62,749 nt of DNA from CAYQTL01 sp964420405 (GCA_964420405.1 CAYQTL010000019.1:1-62749), one strand, 5' to 3'; positions 36,467 through 44,803 are shown, numbered from the stretch's first letter. Made by a program: numbers and translations. Notes: a model not told the origin generated them from the sequence alone.

Positions 36467-37183
36467 ATGCCGTCGAGATCGCCGCAGGCGCAGGTCGAGT
36501 CGCGGATGCGGTGGGACGAGGTCCTCTCCCGTGCCGCCGAGGAGGCCCGTGAGGACCGGCCGGCCGACCGGAGCCTCGGGCCCTGGATCTCGGTGTCCCG
36601 CCAGGCCGGGTCCGGAGGCGGCGAGGTCGCCGCGGCGGTCGGCGAGGCGCTCGGGTGGTCGGTGCTCGACAAGGAGCTGGTGGACGGCCTGGCGGACCGG
36701 CTCCGGGTCGACTCAGGGGTGCTGCGGCTGCAGGACGAGACACGATCCAACTGGTTCGAGGACACGCTGCTGAACCTGCTCGACTCGAAGCTGGTGCTGC
36801 AGAGCTCCTACGTCGAGCTGGTGGGACGGATCGTGCTGCTCGCCGCCTATCGGGGCTCGGTGGTGGTGGTGGGTCGCGGCGCCAACCTGATGCTGCTCCG
36901 TCAGGGCGGTCTCCGGGTCCGGATCGTGGCGCCACGAGCGTGGCGGATCGACCATCTCGCGGCGCGGGAGGGGCTCGGAGCCGGCGACGCCGCGGCGCGG
37001 GTCGACGAGCTCGACCGCGCACGATCGGAGTTCATCCGCCGACACTTCCGGCGTGAGCCGGACGACCCCGACGGGTATGACCTGGTGGTGGACGCCGCCA
37101 CCTTCGGGATCGGGGGCGCGGCGGAGCTGGTGGGGGCCGCGGCACGGCGCCTGGGGCTGGTCGGGGCCGCGAAATCGGGCTAA
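36467..37183 (+). CDS. Cytidylate kinase-like family protein
   Basis: A 238-aa P-loop-like protein of the Cytidylate_kin2 group: WISVSRQAGSGGGEVAAAVGEALG near residue 40 stands for the nucleotide loop (GSGGGEVA, without the usual GKS/T), followed by VLDKELVDGLADRL and VVVVGRGANLML. These proteins resemble CMP kinase but mostly lack proven activity. GGAGG precedes the ATG at 36467. It is followed by an ECF sigma gene with its own short spacer, so it is probably monocistronic. Confidence 0.85.
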   Translation: MPSRSPQAQVESRMRWDEVLSRAAEEAREDRPADRSLGPWISVSRQAGSGGGEVAAAVGEALGWSVLDKELVDGLADRLRVDSGVLRLQDETRSNWFEDTLLNLLDSKLVLQSSYVELVGRIVLLAAYRGSVVVVGRGANLMLLRQGGLRVRIVAPRAWRIDHLAAREGLGAGDAAARVDELDRARSEFIRRHFRREPDDPDGYDLVVDAATFGIGGAAELVGAAARRLGLVGAAKSG

Positions 37184-37254
37184 ACCAACCCGGCCCTCCG
37201 GCCATCTCACCGGACGTGGAGCATGCAATCGTCGTTTCTGGGGAGCTGCGGCCC

Positions 37255-37782
37255 GTGACGGTGCCGACGGAGGCGGGGCTGGTGGCCCGCGCCCGCGGCG
37301 GTGACCGCGCGGCGTTCGAGCAGCTCTACCGCGGCGCCGCCGGCCGGGTCCACGCCCTGTGCCTGCGCATGACCGGCAACCGGGCCGAGGCCGAGGAGCT
37401 GACCCAGGAGGCGTTCGTGCGCGCGTGGCAGAAGCTGGGCACCTTCCGCGGCGAGGCCGCGTTCTCCACCTGGATGCACCGGCTGGCGGTCAACGTGGTG
37501 CTCGCCGCCCGCCGCTCGAGCTCCCGACGCCACGAGGTGGCGGCGGACGAGGAGTCCGGGTCACCGGAGCCGGTGGCGCCCCGGCGCACCCCCGACGCCG
37601 GGGTCGACCTCGAGCGCGCGATCGCGAGCCTCCCGGAGCGGGCGCGGACCGTGTTCGTGCTGCACGAGGTCGAGGGGTACCGGCACGAGGAGATCGCCGA
37701 GCTGGCGGGGATGGCGGTGGGCACGTCCAAGGCGCACCTGAACCGGGCGCGTCGCCTGCTGCGTGAGAGGTTGGCATCATGA
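37255..37782 (+). CDS. RNA polymerase sigma factor, ECF (RpoE-like)
   Basis: A 175-aa extracytoplasmic-function sigma factor. Region 2 spans about residues 10-80 (AGRVHALCLRMTGNRAEAEELTQEAFVRAW and STWMHRLAVNVVL) and region 4 about 115-170 (LPERARTVFVLHEVEGYRHEEIAELAG). GTG at 37255 is chosen; a GTG at 37216 would lie upstream of a plausible TGCAAT -10 box and has no ribosome site. The next gene overlaps by four bases and encodes its anti-sigma factor, so the pair forms a stress-sensing switch. Confidence 0.92.
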   Translation: MTVPTEAGLVARARGGDRAAFEQLYRGAAGRVHALCLRMTGNRAEAEELTQEAFVRAWQKLGTFRGEAAFSTWMHRLAVNVVLAARRSSSRRHEVAADEESGSPEPVAPRRTPDAGVDLERAIASLPERARTVFVLHEVEGYRHEEIAELAGMAVGTSKAHLNRARRLLRERLAS

Positions 37783-38471
37783 CCATCGGATGTGACGAGG
37801 TCCTCGACCGGCTCGACGAGCTCCGCGACGGCGGGCTCGAGGGACCGGCTGCGGCGCGGATCCGCGCGCACCTGGACGGCTGCGGGGTCTGTCGTGGTGA
37901 GTTGGAGTTCCGGGAGCGCCTGTCGGAGCTGACGGCGGCCCTGCCGCGGGAGATCGAGCCCGAGCGCGACCTGTGGCCCGCCGTCGAGGCCCGGATCGAC
38001 GCCGCGACGGTGGTGCGGGCCCCGTTCCGCGGCCGCCGCCGGTGGCGCCTGGTAGCGGCCGCTGCGGCGGTCGTTCTCGCCCTCGTGGCGGCGTACCAGC
38101 TCGGACGGCAGACCTCGCCGGTGCGGGTGGTGGAGGTCCCGGCGGACGGCTCGGCCGTCGTCGACGGGCCGCGCTGGGCGAGTGTCGGTCCGGGAGGCGC
38201 GGAGTACGAGCGGGCGCGGGACGAGCTCGTGCAGCTGCTGGAGGCCCGCCGCGAGCGCCTGTCGCCGGACACCGTCGCGGTTGTGGAGGAGAACCTCACG
38301 GTGATCCGGACGTCGATCGAGCGTATCCGGGCGGCGATCGAGGCCGACCCGGGCAACCCCAGGCTCGCCAACCGGCTCGGCTCCGCCTACCGGCAGGAGC
38401 TCGACCTGCTGCGACGGGCGGTGACGATCCCGGCGACGACCTTGCCGAACGAGCGTCCGGCGCGGTCGTGA
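37779..38471 (+). CDS. Zinc-finger anti-sigma factor
   Basis: A 230-aa membrane anti-sigma factor. The N-terminal ZAS-type zinc finger has HLDGCGVC near residues 31-38 (His-x3-Cys-x2-Cys). One membrane helix lies at about 88-106 (RLVAAAAAVVLALVAAYQLG). The extracytoplasmic part ends in a helical region (about 140-220). It should hold the upstream sigma factor inactive until an envelope signal arrives. ATG overlaps the sigma stop (ATGA). Confidence 0.9.
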   Translation: MTIGCDEVLDRLDELRDGGLEGPAAARIRAHLDGCGVCRGELEFRERLSELTAALPREIEPERDLWPAVEARIDAATVVRAPFRGRRRWRLVAAAAAVVLALVAAYQLGRQTSPVRVVEVPADGSAVVDGPRWASVGPGGAEYERARDELVQLLEARRERLSPDTVAVVEENLTVIRTSIERIRAAIEADPGNPRLANRLGSAYRQELDLLRRAVTIPATTLPNERPARS

Positions 38472-38501
38472 CGCCGCCGGGATTCGAGACAGGAGACGAT
38501 C

Positions 38502-39377
38502 ATGAAGAAGACCATTCTCACGCTGCTGGCCGCCACCGTCGTCGCGGGCGTCGCCTGGGCGGATCGGGCCGTCGACGAGTCCCGGCCCCTCGAGCCCGGC
38601 GGCACCGTCGAGATCGAGAACGTCGCCGGCTCGGTCGAGGTGCTGGGCTGGGACGAGGACCGGGTCCAGGTCACGGGCACGCTCGCCGACACCGCCGAGC
38701 GCCTCGAGATCGAGGGCTCGCCACGCCGCCTCCGGATCGAGGTGGACGAGAGCGGCAGCCGCCGGCACATGGATCCCACGCACCTGGTGGTGCGGATGCC
38801 GCGGACCGCTGCGGTCGAGGTCGAGACTCTCAGTGCGCGGATCGCCGTCCGCGACCTGGAGGGTTTCGCCGAGCTCGAGTCGGTCAGCGGCGCGGTGACT
38901 GTCGAGGGCGCCCCCTCCCGTCTCGAGGTCGCCACGGTGTCGGGACGGATCCGCGTAGCCGCCGCTCCTGACGGCGCCGACCTCGAGTCGGTCAGCGGCG
39001 ACATCGACGTCGGCCGGGCGGCGGGCCGGATCGACGCCGCCAACGTCAGCGGCGACATCCGGGTCGACGGCGGCCGCGTGGACGGCGCCCGGCTCGAGTC
39101 GGTGTCGGGCACGATCCGCTGCGCCTTCGACGAGCTCGCCGGTCCGGTCGACGCCGAGACGATGAGCGGGGCCGTCGAGCTGGTGGTGCCGGCCGACGTC
39201 GACGCCGAGTTCGAGCTGAGCACGTTCTCCGGCTCGATCCGCAACGCCATCGGCCCGGAGCCGCAGCGGACGAGCCGCTACACCCCGGGGAAGGAGCTGT
39301 CGTTCGCGGCCGGCGAGGGCGGGCCGCGGATCACGCTGACCAGCTTCAGCGGCTCCGTGCGGCTGGAGACGAGGTAG
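38502..39377 (+). CDS. Secreted DUF4097-type beta-repeat protein
   Basis: A 291-aa protein with a signal peptide (KKTILTLLAATVVAGVAWA) and then a right-handed beta repeat with recurring LESVSGDI, ANVSGDI and TFSGSI units roughly every 18-22 residues, as in DUF4097 (putative adhesin) proteins. It is the third gene after an ECF sigma and its anti-sigma, a frequent arrangement; it may be a target or a regulator of the switch. AGGAG precedes the ATG. Confidence 0.9.
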   Translation: MKKTILTLLAATVVAGVAWADRAVDESRPLEPGGTVEIENVAGSVEVLGWDEDRVQVTGTLADTAERLEIEGSPRRLRIEVDESGSRRHMDPTHLVVRMPRTAAVEVETLSARIAVRDLEGFAELESVSGAVTVEGAPSRLEVATVSGRIRVAAAPDGADLESVSGDIDVGRAAGRIDAANVSGDIRVDGGRVDGARLESVSGTIRCAFDELAGPVDAETMSGAVELVVPADVDAEFELSTFSGSIRNAIGPEPQRTSRYTPGKELSFAAGEGGPRITLTSFSGSVRLETR

Positions 39378-39394
39378 CGGCGGACCGCTCCGAT

Positions 39395-39620
39395 CGCGCG
39401 ACCCTGCTCCGATCCCGGCCCCGGTGATGGCGGTCGCGTCCAGCGGCGGAGACGGGTGCAGGACCCCCGGGCTCCTGCGTCCGCGTCCGAGCAGCGCCAG
39501 GGACTGCGACGGCGGGCACGGTCGGCGGCCGCGAAGCGACCTCCGCACCTGTCGGGATCGGGAGAGGCCGGGAGCGGGTACGGAATCGGATCCACCCAGA
39601 ACCGGCAACGGGATCCGGCC
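39395..39620. repeat. Mosaic repeat island
   Basis: The 295-bp spacer shows worn GATCCC units (about 39393-39425), a TGCGTCCGCGTCCG module (about 39477-39490) and CGGGATCGGGAG / CGGAATCGGATCC units (about 39557-39590). It is a degenerate version of the composite element. No gene is seen. Confidence 0.6.
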
Positions 39621-39672
39621 CGACGACAGCCGGCGCGGAATCACCCGGACCTGTCGCCTGGTTGCCCGGTCG

Positions 39673-40305
39673 ATGACGCCGCGTGATCACGGATCGGACG
39701 GCACGGGCCTGCGGCGACGACGCCGCGCCGGATCCCGTGGTGTGACGATCGCGGTCGGAGGAGGTCTGGTGGCCCTCATCGTGCTCGGCATGGTCGCCTG
39801 CCGCAGCGGCGGCACGACGGATCTCGTCGGCGGTGGGAAGGAGGCGCTGGCCGCGACCGCCGCGGCGACGGCGTCGGCCGCCGGCGACGAGGCGCTCGAC
39901 CGCTTCCTCGGGCTGTTCGAGGACTTCCGGCCCGAGGCCGTCCGCGAGGCGGCGCTCGGGGTGTACGCGACCGACGTCTACTTCAACGACGGGTTCGTCG
40001 AGCTGGAGGGTGCCGAGGCGGTCGCCGACTATCTGGCGCGCAGCGCTGGCCACACGGCGGCGATCGAGGTCGAGGTCGAGCAGCTGGTGCGGGCCGACGG
40101 CGAGGTCTACGTCCGCTGGGTGATGCGGTTCGAGACCGCGGGCTCGCGGTCGAGGACCATCGTCGCCCCCGGCATCAGCCATCTCCGGTTCGACGACGGC
40201 GGTCGGGTGGTCTACCACCGGGACTACTGGGACGCGTCGGCCGCCCTGGCCGCGTTCGTGCCGCTCGTGCCCTCGATCCTCGACGCGATCCGCAACCGGC
40301 TGTGA
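39673..40305 (+). CDS. SnoaL-like (NTF2 fold) membrane-anchored protein
   Basis: A 210-aa protein. A basic N-terminus is followed by a hydrophobic segment (about 24-43, VTIAVGGGLVALIVLGMVAC) that is either a membrane anchor or a lipoprotein signal, since GMVAC is close to a lipobox. The rest is a cone-shaped NTF2/SnoaL-2 domain (ALGVYATDVYFNDGFVELEG, VRWVMRFETAGS, HRDYWDASAAL). Function is unknown; members are often polyketide cyclase-like or steroid-isomerase-like. The start could also be GTG at 39742, which fits the lipoprotein reading. Confidence 0.75.
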   Translation: MTPRDHGSDGTGLRRRRRAGSRGVTIAVGGGLVALIVLGMVACRSGGTTDLVGGGKEALAATAAATASAAGDEALDRFLGLFEDFRPEAVREAALGVYATDVYFNDGFVELEGAEAVADYLARSAGHTAAIEVEVEQLVRADGEVYVRWVMRFETAGSRSRTIVAPGISHLRFDDGGRVVYHRDYWDASAALAAFVPLVPSILDAIRNRL

Positions 40306-40313
40306 ACGAGGAG

Positions 40314-40478
40314 TCAGGAAACAGGAGTGAGCGCCGTCGCCGACCGGCGTCCGCGGTTGAAACCCGGCTCGGCGAGACGAATCGAACCACCAAGGCTCAC
40401 GTCGATGATGGTGAGCTCGTTCTCGCTCGCCGCCACCACGAGCGATCCGGCCACGATCATCCAGGCAACATGCCTCAT
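40314..40478 (-). CDS. Possible 54-aa secreted peptide
   Basis: A short open frame with GGAGG five bases before the ATG. It encodes a signal-peptide-like start (RHVAWMIVAGSLVVAAS) followed by a roughly 37-residue mature part with no cysteine (ENELTIIDVSLGGSIRLAEP at its start). It lies in the only AT-richer stretch of the middle of the window. It may be a real small secreted peptide, or the remnant of a larger secreted-protein gene. I do not recognise it. Confidence 0.4.
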   Translation of the reverse strand: MRHVAWMIVAGSLVVAASENELTIIDVSLGGSIRLAEPGFNRGRRSATALTPVS

Positions 40479-40841
40479 CCACTCCTCCACGTCCACGACG
40501 AGAATACCTTCCGTGCTCGGCACGAAAAACAAATGAAGACAATTTCTGAAACGTTTCACGCGGTACGCACGTGGGGCTCGTGGGTCCCGACGATGAGTGG
40601 CGCCACGATCTGCGAGAGAAGCGAGGAGTAGGCTCCGTCTCATTGGCTCATTGCAGGGGGGTGTCGCGAGGCGCCCCCTTGGAGCCTTCTCGGCGGGCAC
40701 TGGGCTGCGCCACTCCTCATCACGCTCAGTATCGTGGGGCATACGGCACGCGGCCGCTGATTTGACATCAAGGCTCGTAGCGTGCAGCGAACTCCGTTCT
40801 TCCCCCCTGGGGTACCATGGTACGGGGAGGGCCCTGGATCC
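40479..40841. other. AT-richer spacer without clear gene
   Basis: About 360 bp that is visibly less GC-rich than the rest of the window, including the upstream region of the 54-aa frame (with a CGTGC-CGA-GCACG inverted repeat around 40516-40529), a TTGACA at about 40763 without a matching -10, and the palindrome GTACCATGGTAC ahead of the ACT-domain gene. No open frame with support is seen. Confidence 0.5.
40813..40818 (+). promoter_or_regulatory. -10 box TACCAT within a 12-bp palindrome
   Basis: TACCAT lies 23 bases before the ATG at 40842 and is part of the perfect palindrome GTACCATGGTAC, which could also be an operator. Confidence 0.4.
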
Positions 40842-41408
40842 ATGCGCAAGCAGCTCGTCCTGACGGCGTCCGGCCGCGACCGCCCCGGCATCCTCGAGGA
40901 GCTGACGGCGCTGATCGTGCGTTTCTCCGGCAACGTCGAGGCGAGCCGGATGGCGCGGATGGGGGGCGACTTCGCGATGCTGATGTTCGTCAGCGCGCCG
41001 GAGGAGACCATCGACCGGCTCGGGGCGGCCTTCGGCGAGCTGGAGGACTCCCGGTTCGACATCCAGACGCGGCTGAGCGAGGTTCGCGAGACGACCGAGG
41101 AGGCCGGCTCGCGGGCGTGCGCCATCACCGTTCTCGGCGCCGACCACCTCGGGATCGTCCACCAGGTCGCCCGCTACCTGTCCCAGCAGGGGATCAACAT
41201 CGAGACCATGAGCACCGAGGTCGGTGCCGCGCCCATGAGCGGCACACCGTTGTTCACGATGTCGGCGGTGGTCCGGATTCCGCCCACCCTGTCGGTCGAT
41301 GACCTGCGCGACGCCCTCGACTACATCGGCGACGAGGTCGGCGTCGACACCAAGGTGTTCACCGAGCCGGCCGAGCTCGTTGCGGGTGGAGTCACCGGCG
41401 GCGAGTAG
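40842..41408 (+). CDS. Two-ACT-domain protein (GcvR-like)
   Basis: A 188-aa protein of two ACT domains: LVLTASGRDRPGILEELTAL (about 5-75) and CAITVLGADHLGIVHQVARYL (about 93-170). The RPG and HLG turns are typical ligand-binding loops. The architecture matches the glycine cleavage repressor GcvR and related formate-dependent regulators that bind amino acids. No glycine cleavage genes are near, so the partner is unknown. It is convergent with the RNase gene and separated by a hairpin. Confidence 0.9.
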   Translation: MRKQLVLTASGRDRPGILEELTALIVRFSGNVEASRMARMGGDFAMLMFVSAPEETIDRLGAAFGELEDSRFDIQTRLSEVRETTEEAGSRACAITVLGADHLGIVHQVARYLSQQGINIETMSTEVGAAPMSGTPLFTMSAVVRIPPTLSVDDLRDALDYIGDEVGVDTKVFTEPAELVAGGVTGGE

Positions 41409-41415
41409 GCCCGCC

Positions 41416-41444
41416 GGCCCGCGACGCGGTCTCCGCCGCGGGCC
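41416..41444. terminator. Bidirectional hairpin between convergent genes
   Basis: GGCCCGCG (41416-41423) pairs with CGCGGGCC (41437-41444), with an inner GCGG-TCT-CCGC stem, in the 43-bp spacer between the ACT-domain gene and the RNase gene. Confidence 0.6.
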
Positions 41445-41451
41445 CTGCCGG

Positions 41452-43281
41452 TCAGGACTCGGCCGAGGCCGGCTTGCGCCGCCGGCGCGGACGCCGACGC
41501 CTGGGCTTGGAGCCGGGCTCCGCGCCGCCGTCCTCGGAGGTCGCGGCCGGACCGTCGCCGTCGCCCTCCCGCTCCGGCAGGGTCTCGCCCTGGTCGTCGC
41601 CGGTGGCCTCGGCAGCGGCGGTCGGCTCGGCGTCTGTCCGTTTGCGCCGCCGGCCGCCGCGGCGGCGCTTCTTCGGCCTGGGCTCGTCCTGCTCGGCGTC
41701 GGCTTCCGGCGCCGCTTCGGGCGCCGGCGCCTCCTGCCGGCGGCGCTCGCCGGGGGCCATGTCGGCGGCGCTGAGGGCGCTCGGCGGGGGCGCCGCGGCG
41801 ACGGCTTTCTCCTCCCGCCGGGTCCACTCGATGTGCTCCTCGGAGCGGTGCAGCCGGGTGGCGGCGATGATCTCGATCCGGATGTCGAACTCCTGCTCGA
41901 GCGCGGTGATCTCGTGGCGGCGGCCGTTCTGGATCGCGTCGGCCAGCTCCGGGTGCAGCTCGACGCGGACCCGCTCGACCGTCCCGGTGACCGCCCGTGT
42001 CTCGATCCGCCGCAGCAGGTTGAGGCCGACCATCTCGGGGCTCGGGATGGTGCCGGACCCGGAGCAGGTGGGGCACGCCCGCGAGGTGCGCAGCTGCAGC
42101 GCCTTCTTGATCCGCTGCCGGTTGATCTCCAGCAGACCGTTGGGCGAGATCCGGTTGACCGCGAATCGCGCCTTGTCCTCCTTCATCGCGTCGCGCATCT
42201 CCTTCTCGATGCGCCGCTGGTTCTTGCTCGAGCGCATGTCGATGAAGTCGACCACCACCAGCCCGCCGATGTCCCGCAGCCGCAGCTGGCGGGCGACCTC
42301 CCGGGCCGCCTGGAGGTTGGTGGCGACCGCCATCTCCTCCTGGCTGCCGCCGCGGCTGCCGCGGCCCGAGTTCACGTCGATGGCGGTCAGCGCCTCGGTG
42401 CCCTCGATCACGATGCCGCCGCCGCCGGGCAGGTCGACCTGGCGGCGGTAGATCCGGTCGATCTGCTCCTCCAGCTCGAACCTGCTGAACAGGGGCATGC
42501 GCTCGGTGTACCGCACCAGCCGAGTCTTGGCCCGGGGCATGAAGTTCTGCATGTAGTCGCGGGCCTTCTCGAACGCCGCGTCGTCGTCCACCAGCACCTC
42601 CTCGACGGTCGCGTCGAGGGTGTCGCGCAGCGCCTGGACGATCAGGTCCTGGTCCGAGTAGATCAGTTGCGGGCGCTTGCCGGAGTTGAACTCCTTGCGG
42701 ATCTTCTTCCACAGACGCAGCAGGGCGTTCAGGTCGCGGTTGAGCGTGGTCTTGGGCTGGTCGACGGCGTTGGTCCGGACGATCACGCCGCAGCCGTCGG
42801 GGACGCTGATCTGCGACAGCCGCTCCTTGATCTTGGAGCGGATCTCCTCGTCCTCGACCTTGCGCGACACGCCCCGGGTGTCCTCATATGGCATCAGCAC
42901 CACATAGCGGCCGGCGAGGGAGATGTTGCTCGTCACCAGCGGACCCTTGCGGCCGGAGCCGTCCCGCGCCACCTGGACCAGGATCGGCTGCCCCTTGTCG
43001 AGCATCTTGTCGACCCGCGGACGGCGCTCGTCGGTCTTGCGGTGACGAGCCGCCGGAACCACGTCGTCGGCCCGCAGCAGCCCGTCGCGCTCGACGCCGA
43101 TGTCCACGAACGCCGCCTCGAGGGCCGGCTGGACGCTGGTGACGATGCCGCGGTAGATGTTGCCGCGGTACATGCCGGACTCGGCCGCCGCGACCTCGTA
43201 GGTGTCGAGGGTGTGCCCGCTGACGATGGCCACGCGCACCTCCTCCGGAGCCTGCGCGTTGATGAGCATTCGTCGTGTCAC
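41452..43281 (-). CDS. rng: Ribonuclease G/E family endoribonuclease
   Basis: A 609-aa RNase. An S1-like RNA-binding domain sits at about 35-125 (MYRGNIYRGIVTSVQPALEA), the catalytic DNase-I-like part contains ALTAIDVNSGR and GGLVVVDFIDM with the two metal-binding Asp residues, and the Zn-link is CPTCSGSG near 400. A low-complexity tail (about 505-609) rich in Pro/Glu and Arg/Lys may bind RNA or partner proteins. It processes rRNA and degrades mRNA from 5' ends. The GTG at 43281 matches the usual start (TRRMLINAQ) and has GGAGA upstream. The leader carries two strong hairpins, as in autoregulated rne genes. Confidence 0.95.
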   Translation of the reverse strand: MTRRMLINAQAPEEVRVAIVSGHTLDTYEVAAAESGMYRGNIYRGIVTSVQPALEAAFVDIGVERDGLLRADDVVPAARHRKTDERRPRVDKMLDKGQPILVQVARDGSGRKGPLVTSNISLAGRYVVLMPYEDTRGVSRKVEDEEIRSKIKERLSQISVPDGCGVIVRTNAVDQPKTTLNRDLNALLRLWKKIRKEFNSGKRPQLIYSDQDLIVQALRDTLDATVEEVLVDDDAAFEKARDYMQNFMPRAKTRLVRYTERMPLFSRFELEEQIDRIYRRQVDLPGGGGIVIEGTEALTAIDVNSGRGSRGGSQEEMAVATNLQAAREVARQLRLRDIGGLVVVDFIDMRSSKNQRRIEKEMRDAMKEDKARFAVNRISPNGLLEINRQRIKKALQLRTSRACPTCSGSGTIPSPEMVGLNLLRRIETRAVTGTVERVRVELHPELADAIQNGRRHEITALEQEFDIRIEIIAATRLHRSEEHIEWTRREEKAVAAAPPPSALSAADMAPGERRRQEAPAPEAAPEADAEQDEPRPKKRRRGGRRRKRTDAEPTAAAEATGDDQGETLPEREGDGDGPAATSEDGGAEPGSKPRRRRPRRRRKPASAES

Positions 43282-43300
43282 TGTGTCTCCGTTTCGTCCA

Positions 43301-43356
43301 CGGCGGATCGGGTCCGCCGGACCCGACAGGTCCCGTCACGGGAACCCCTGTCGGGT
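43301..43356 (-). promoter_or_regulatory. Structured 5' leader of the RNase gene
   Basis: Read on the reverse strand, the expected transcript begins near 43356 with a hairpin of 15 bp: ACCCGACAGG (43321-43330) pairs with 43347-43356, and TCCCG-TCA-CGGGA closes it with a 3-base bulge. A second perfect 7-bp hairpin, CGGCGGA with TCCGCCG, lies at 43301-43319. E. coli rne also controls itself through leader hairpins, so autoregulation is plausible. Confidence 0.6.
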
Positions 43357-43360
43357 GTGT

Positions 43361-43366
43361 AGGGTA
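43361..43366 (-). promoter_or_regulatory. -10 box TACCCT of the RNase gene
   Basis: TACCCT on the reverse strand, about five to seven bases before the first base of the leader hairpin and 79 bases before the GTG start. Confidence 0.5.
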
Positions 43367-43384
43367 GCACCGGTTGGAGGTTCG

Positions 43385-43712
43385 CGAGACACCGGCGCCT
43401 CTTCCCGCGTCCGCGTCCGTGCCCGAGCGCCGTACTGGGTTCGACCCGGCCGATCGACGGTGCGGTTGGCGTGGAGGTCCTTCGACTCGCTCCGCGCCCT
43501 CCCGGGCAGTCCACTCGCTCAGGATGACGGGGCGGGAGGGTTGGTATCAGCGGCAGCGGCAGGGACAGCGTCAGCGGCAGCGCCAGGGCTAGCGTCACGG
43601 TCAGGCTGTCCCTGTCCCTGACGCTGCATCGGGTGCGGACGCGGGCACGGACGCGGACGGGGGAACATCGCGTCGGGATCGGAATCGGGATCGGGCACGG
43701 CGGGCGCGTGCC
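43385..43712. repeat. Mosaic repeat island
   Basis: The spacer between the RNase leader and the KAS III gene holds a CGCGTCCGCGTCCGTGCCCG module (about 43406-43426), the GGAGGTCCTTCGACTC ... CTCAGGATGACGG module (about 43476-43530), a CAGCGGCAGGGACAGCG stretch whose right part is its inverted copy (about 43553-43627), a reverse GGACGCGGGCACGGACGCGG module (about 43636-43656), and CGGGATCGGAATCGGGATCGG units (about 43675-43697). No gene is seen. Confidence 0.75.
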
Positions 43713-43720
43713 GCGCCCGG

Positions 43721-44776
43721 TCAGCACCGGTGCAGCACGGCGCCCCAGTTCAGGCCGCTGCCGAGCCCGACGAAGCCCACCAGGTCGCCGTCGCCGACGA
43801 TCCCCTGCCGGCGGACCTCGTGGAACGCGATCGGGATCGTCGCGGCGGTGGTGTTGCCGTAGCGCTGGATATTGTTGTAGACCTTGGAGTCCGGCAATCC
43901 GAGCCGCTTCTGGACGCCCTCGTTGATGCGCAGGTTGGCTTGGTGGAAGATCACCAGCCGCAGGTCGTCGAGGCCGAGCCGGTTGCGCTCCAGGATCTCG
44001 AGGGTGACCTGGGGCATGTGGGTCACGGCGAGGGCGTAGACCTTGCGCCCCTCCACGATCGGCACCGAGTCGCCGCTCGTGTACATGTCGGGATGGAAGT
44101 ACGGCCGGTAGGCACTGCCTCCCGCCGGCGTCCACAGCCGTTGCCACTCGTCGCCGTTGGTGTGCAGCAGACAGTCGACGATGCCGCCCGCGTCCTCGTC
44201 TACCGCGGACACCACCACCGCTCCGGCGCCGTCGCCGAACAGCACCGTCCGGTCGCGGGTCTCGGTGTTGCGGACGTACTCGTCCTCCGGCACGGGGCCG
44301 TCCGAGTCGCCGTAGAGGACATCCCAGCTGCGCCACGGCATGAGCGCGGTGTGCACCTCCGAGCCGACCACGAGGACGTGGCGCGCCTGCCCGGAGCGGA
44401 TCACCGCGTCGGCGAGCTGGAGCGCGAAGATGAACCCTGCGCACTGCTGCCGGATGTCCAGGCAGGGGATCTGGCGCAGCCCGAGCGAGCGCTGCAGCAA
44501 CGGTCCCGATCCCGGGAAGTAGTGGTCCGGCGTCATGGTGGCGAACACCATGTAGTCGATGTCCGAGGGCGTCAGACCGGCGTCGGCGATGGCGTCGCGG
44601 GACGCCGGCAGCGCGAGGTCGCTCGTCGCCTGGCCGGGCTCGGCGTAGTGGCGACGCTCGATCCCGGTCCGCACCCGGATCCACTCGTCGGTCGTGTCCA
44701 TGATCAGCGAGAGCCGGTGGTTGTCGACCACCCGCGGCGGCACGTACATCCCGGTGCCGGTGATCTTCGCCCGCAT
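43721..44776 (-). CDS. fabH: 3-oxoacyl-ACP synthase III family protein (FabH-like)
   Basis: A 351-aa thiolase-fold condensing enzyme. The active-site Cys is C112 in QQCAGFIFAL, His is H278 in IFHQANLRI and Asn is N308 in RYGNTTAAT, the full KAS III triad. Compared with E. coli FabH (317 aa) it has extra residues around 150-172 (WDVLYGDSDGPVPEDEYVRN) next to the active-site entrance and around 220-240. It condenses an acyl-CoA with malonyl-ACP or a related acceptor; the insertions suggest a substrate other than acetyl-CoA. A GGGAGG box lies before the ATG at 44776. It is not next to other fatty-acid genes. Confidence 0.88.
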   Translation of the reverse strand: MRAKITGTGMYVPPRVVDNHRLSLIMDTTDEWIRVRTGIERRHYAEPGQATSDLALPASRDAIADAGLTPSDIDYMVFATMTPDHYFPGSGPLLQRSLGLRQIPCLDIRQQCAGFIFALQLADAVIRSGQARHVLVVGSEVHTALMPWRSWDVLYGDSDGPVPEDEYVRNTETRDRTVLFGDGAGAVVVSAVDEDAGGIVDCLLHTNGDEWQRLWTPAGGSAYRPYFHPDMYTSGDSVPIVEGRKVYALAVTHMPQVTLEILERNRLGLDDLRLVIFHQANLRINEGVQKRLGLPDSKVYNNIQRYGNTTAATIPIAFHEVRRQGIVGDGDLVGFVGLGSGLNWGAVLHRC

Positions 44777-44803
44777 CTGACCCCTCCCCCCTTCGCGCGT
44801 GGG

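Noticed and set aside
40755..40800. Perfect TTGACA considered as a -35 box
   Set aside because: No -10 hexamer lies 16-18 bases downstream; TACCAT at 40813 is too far away.
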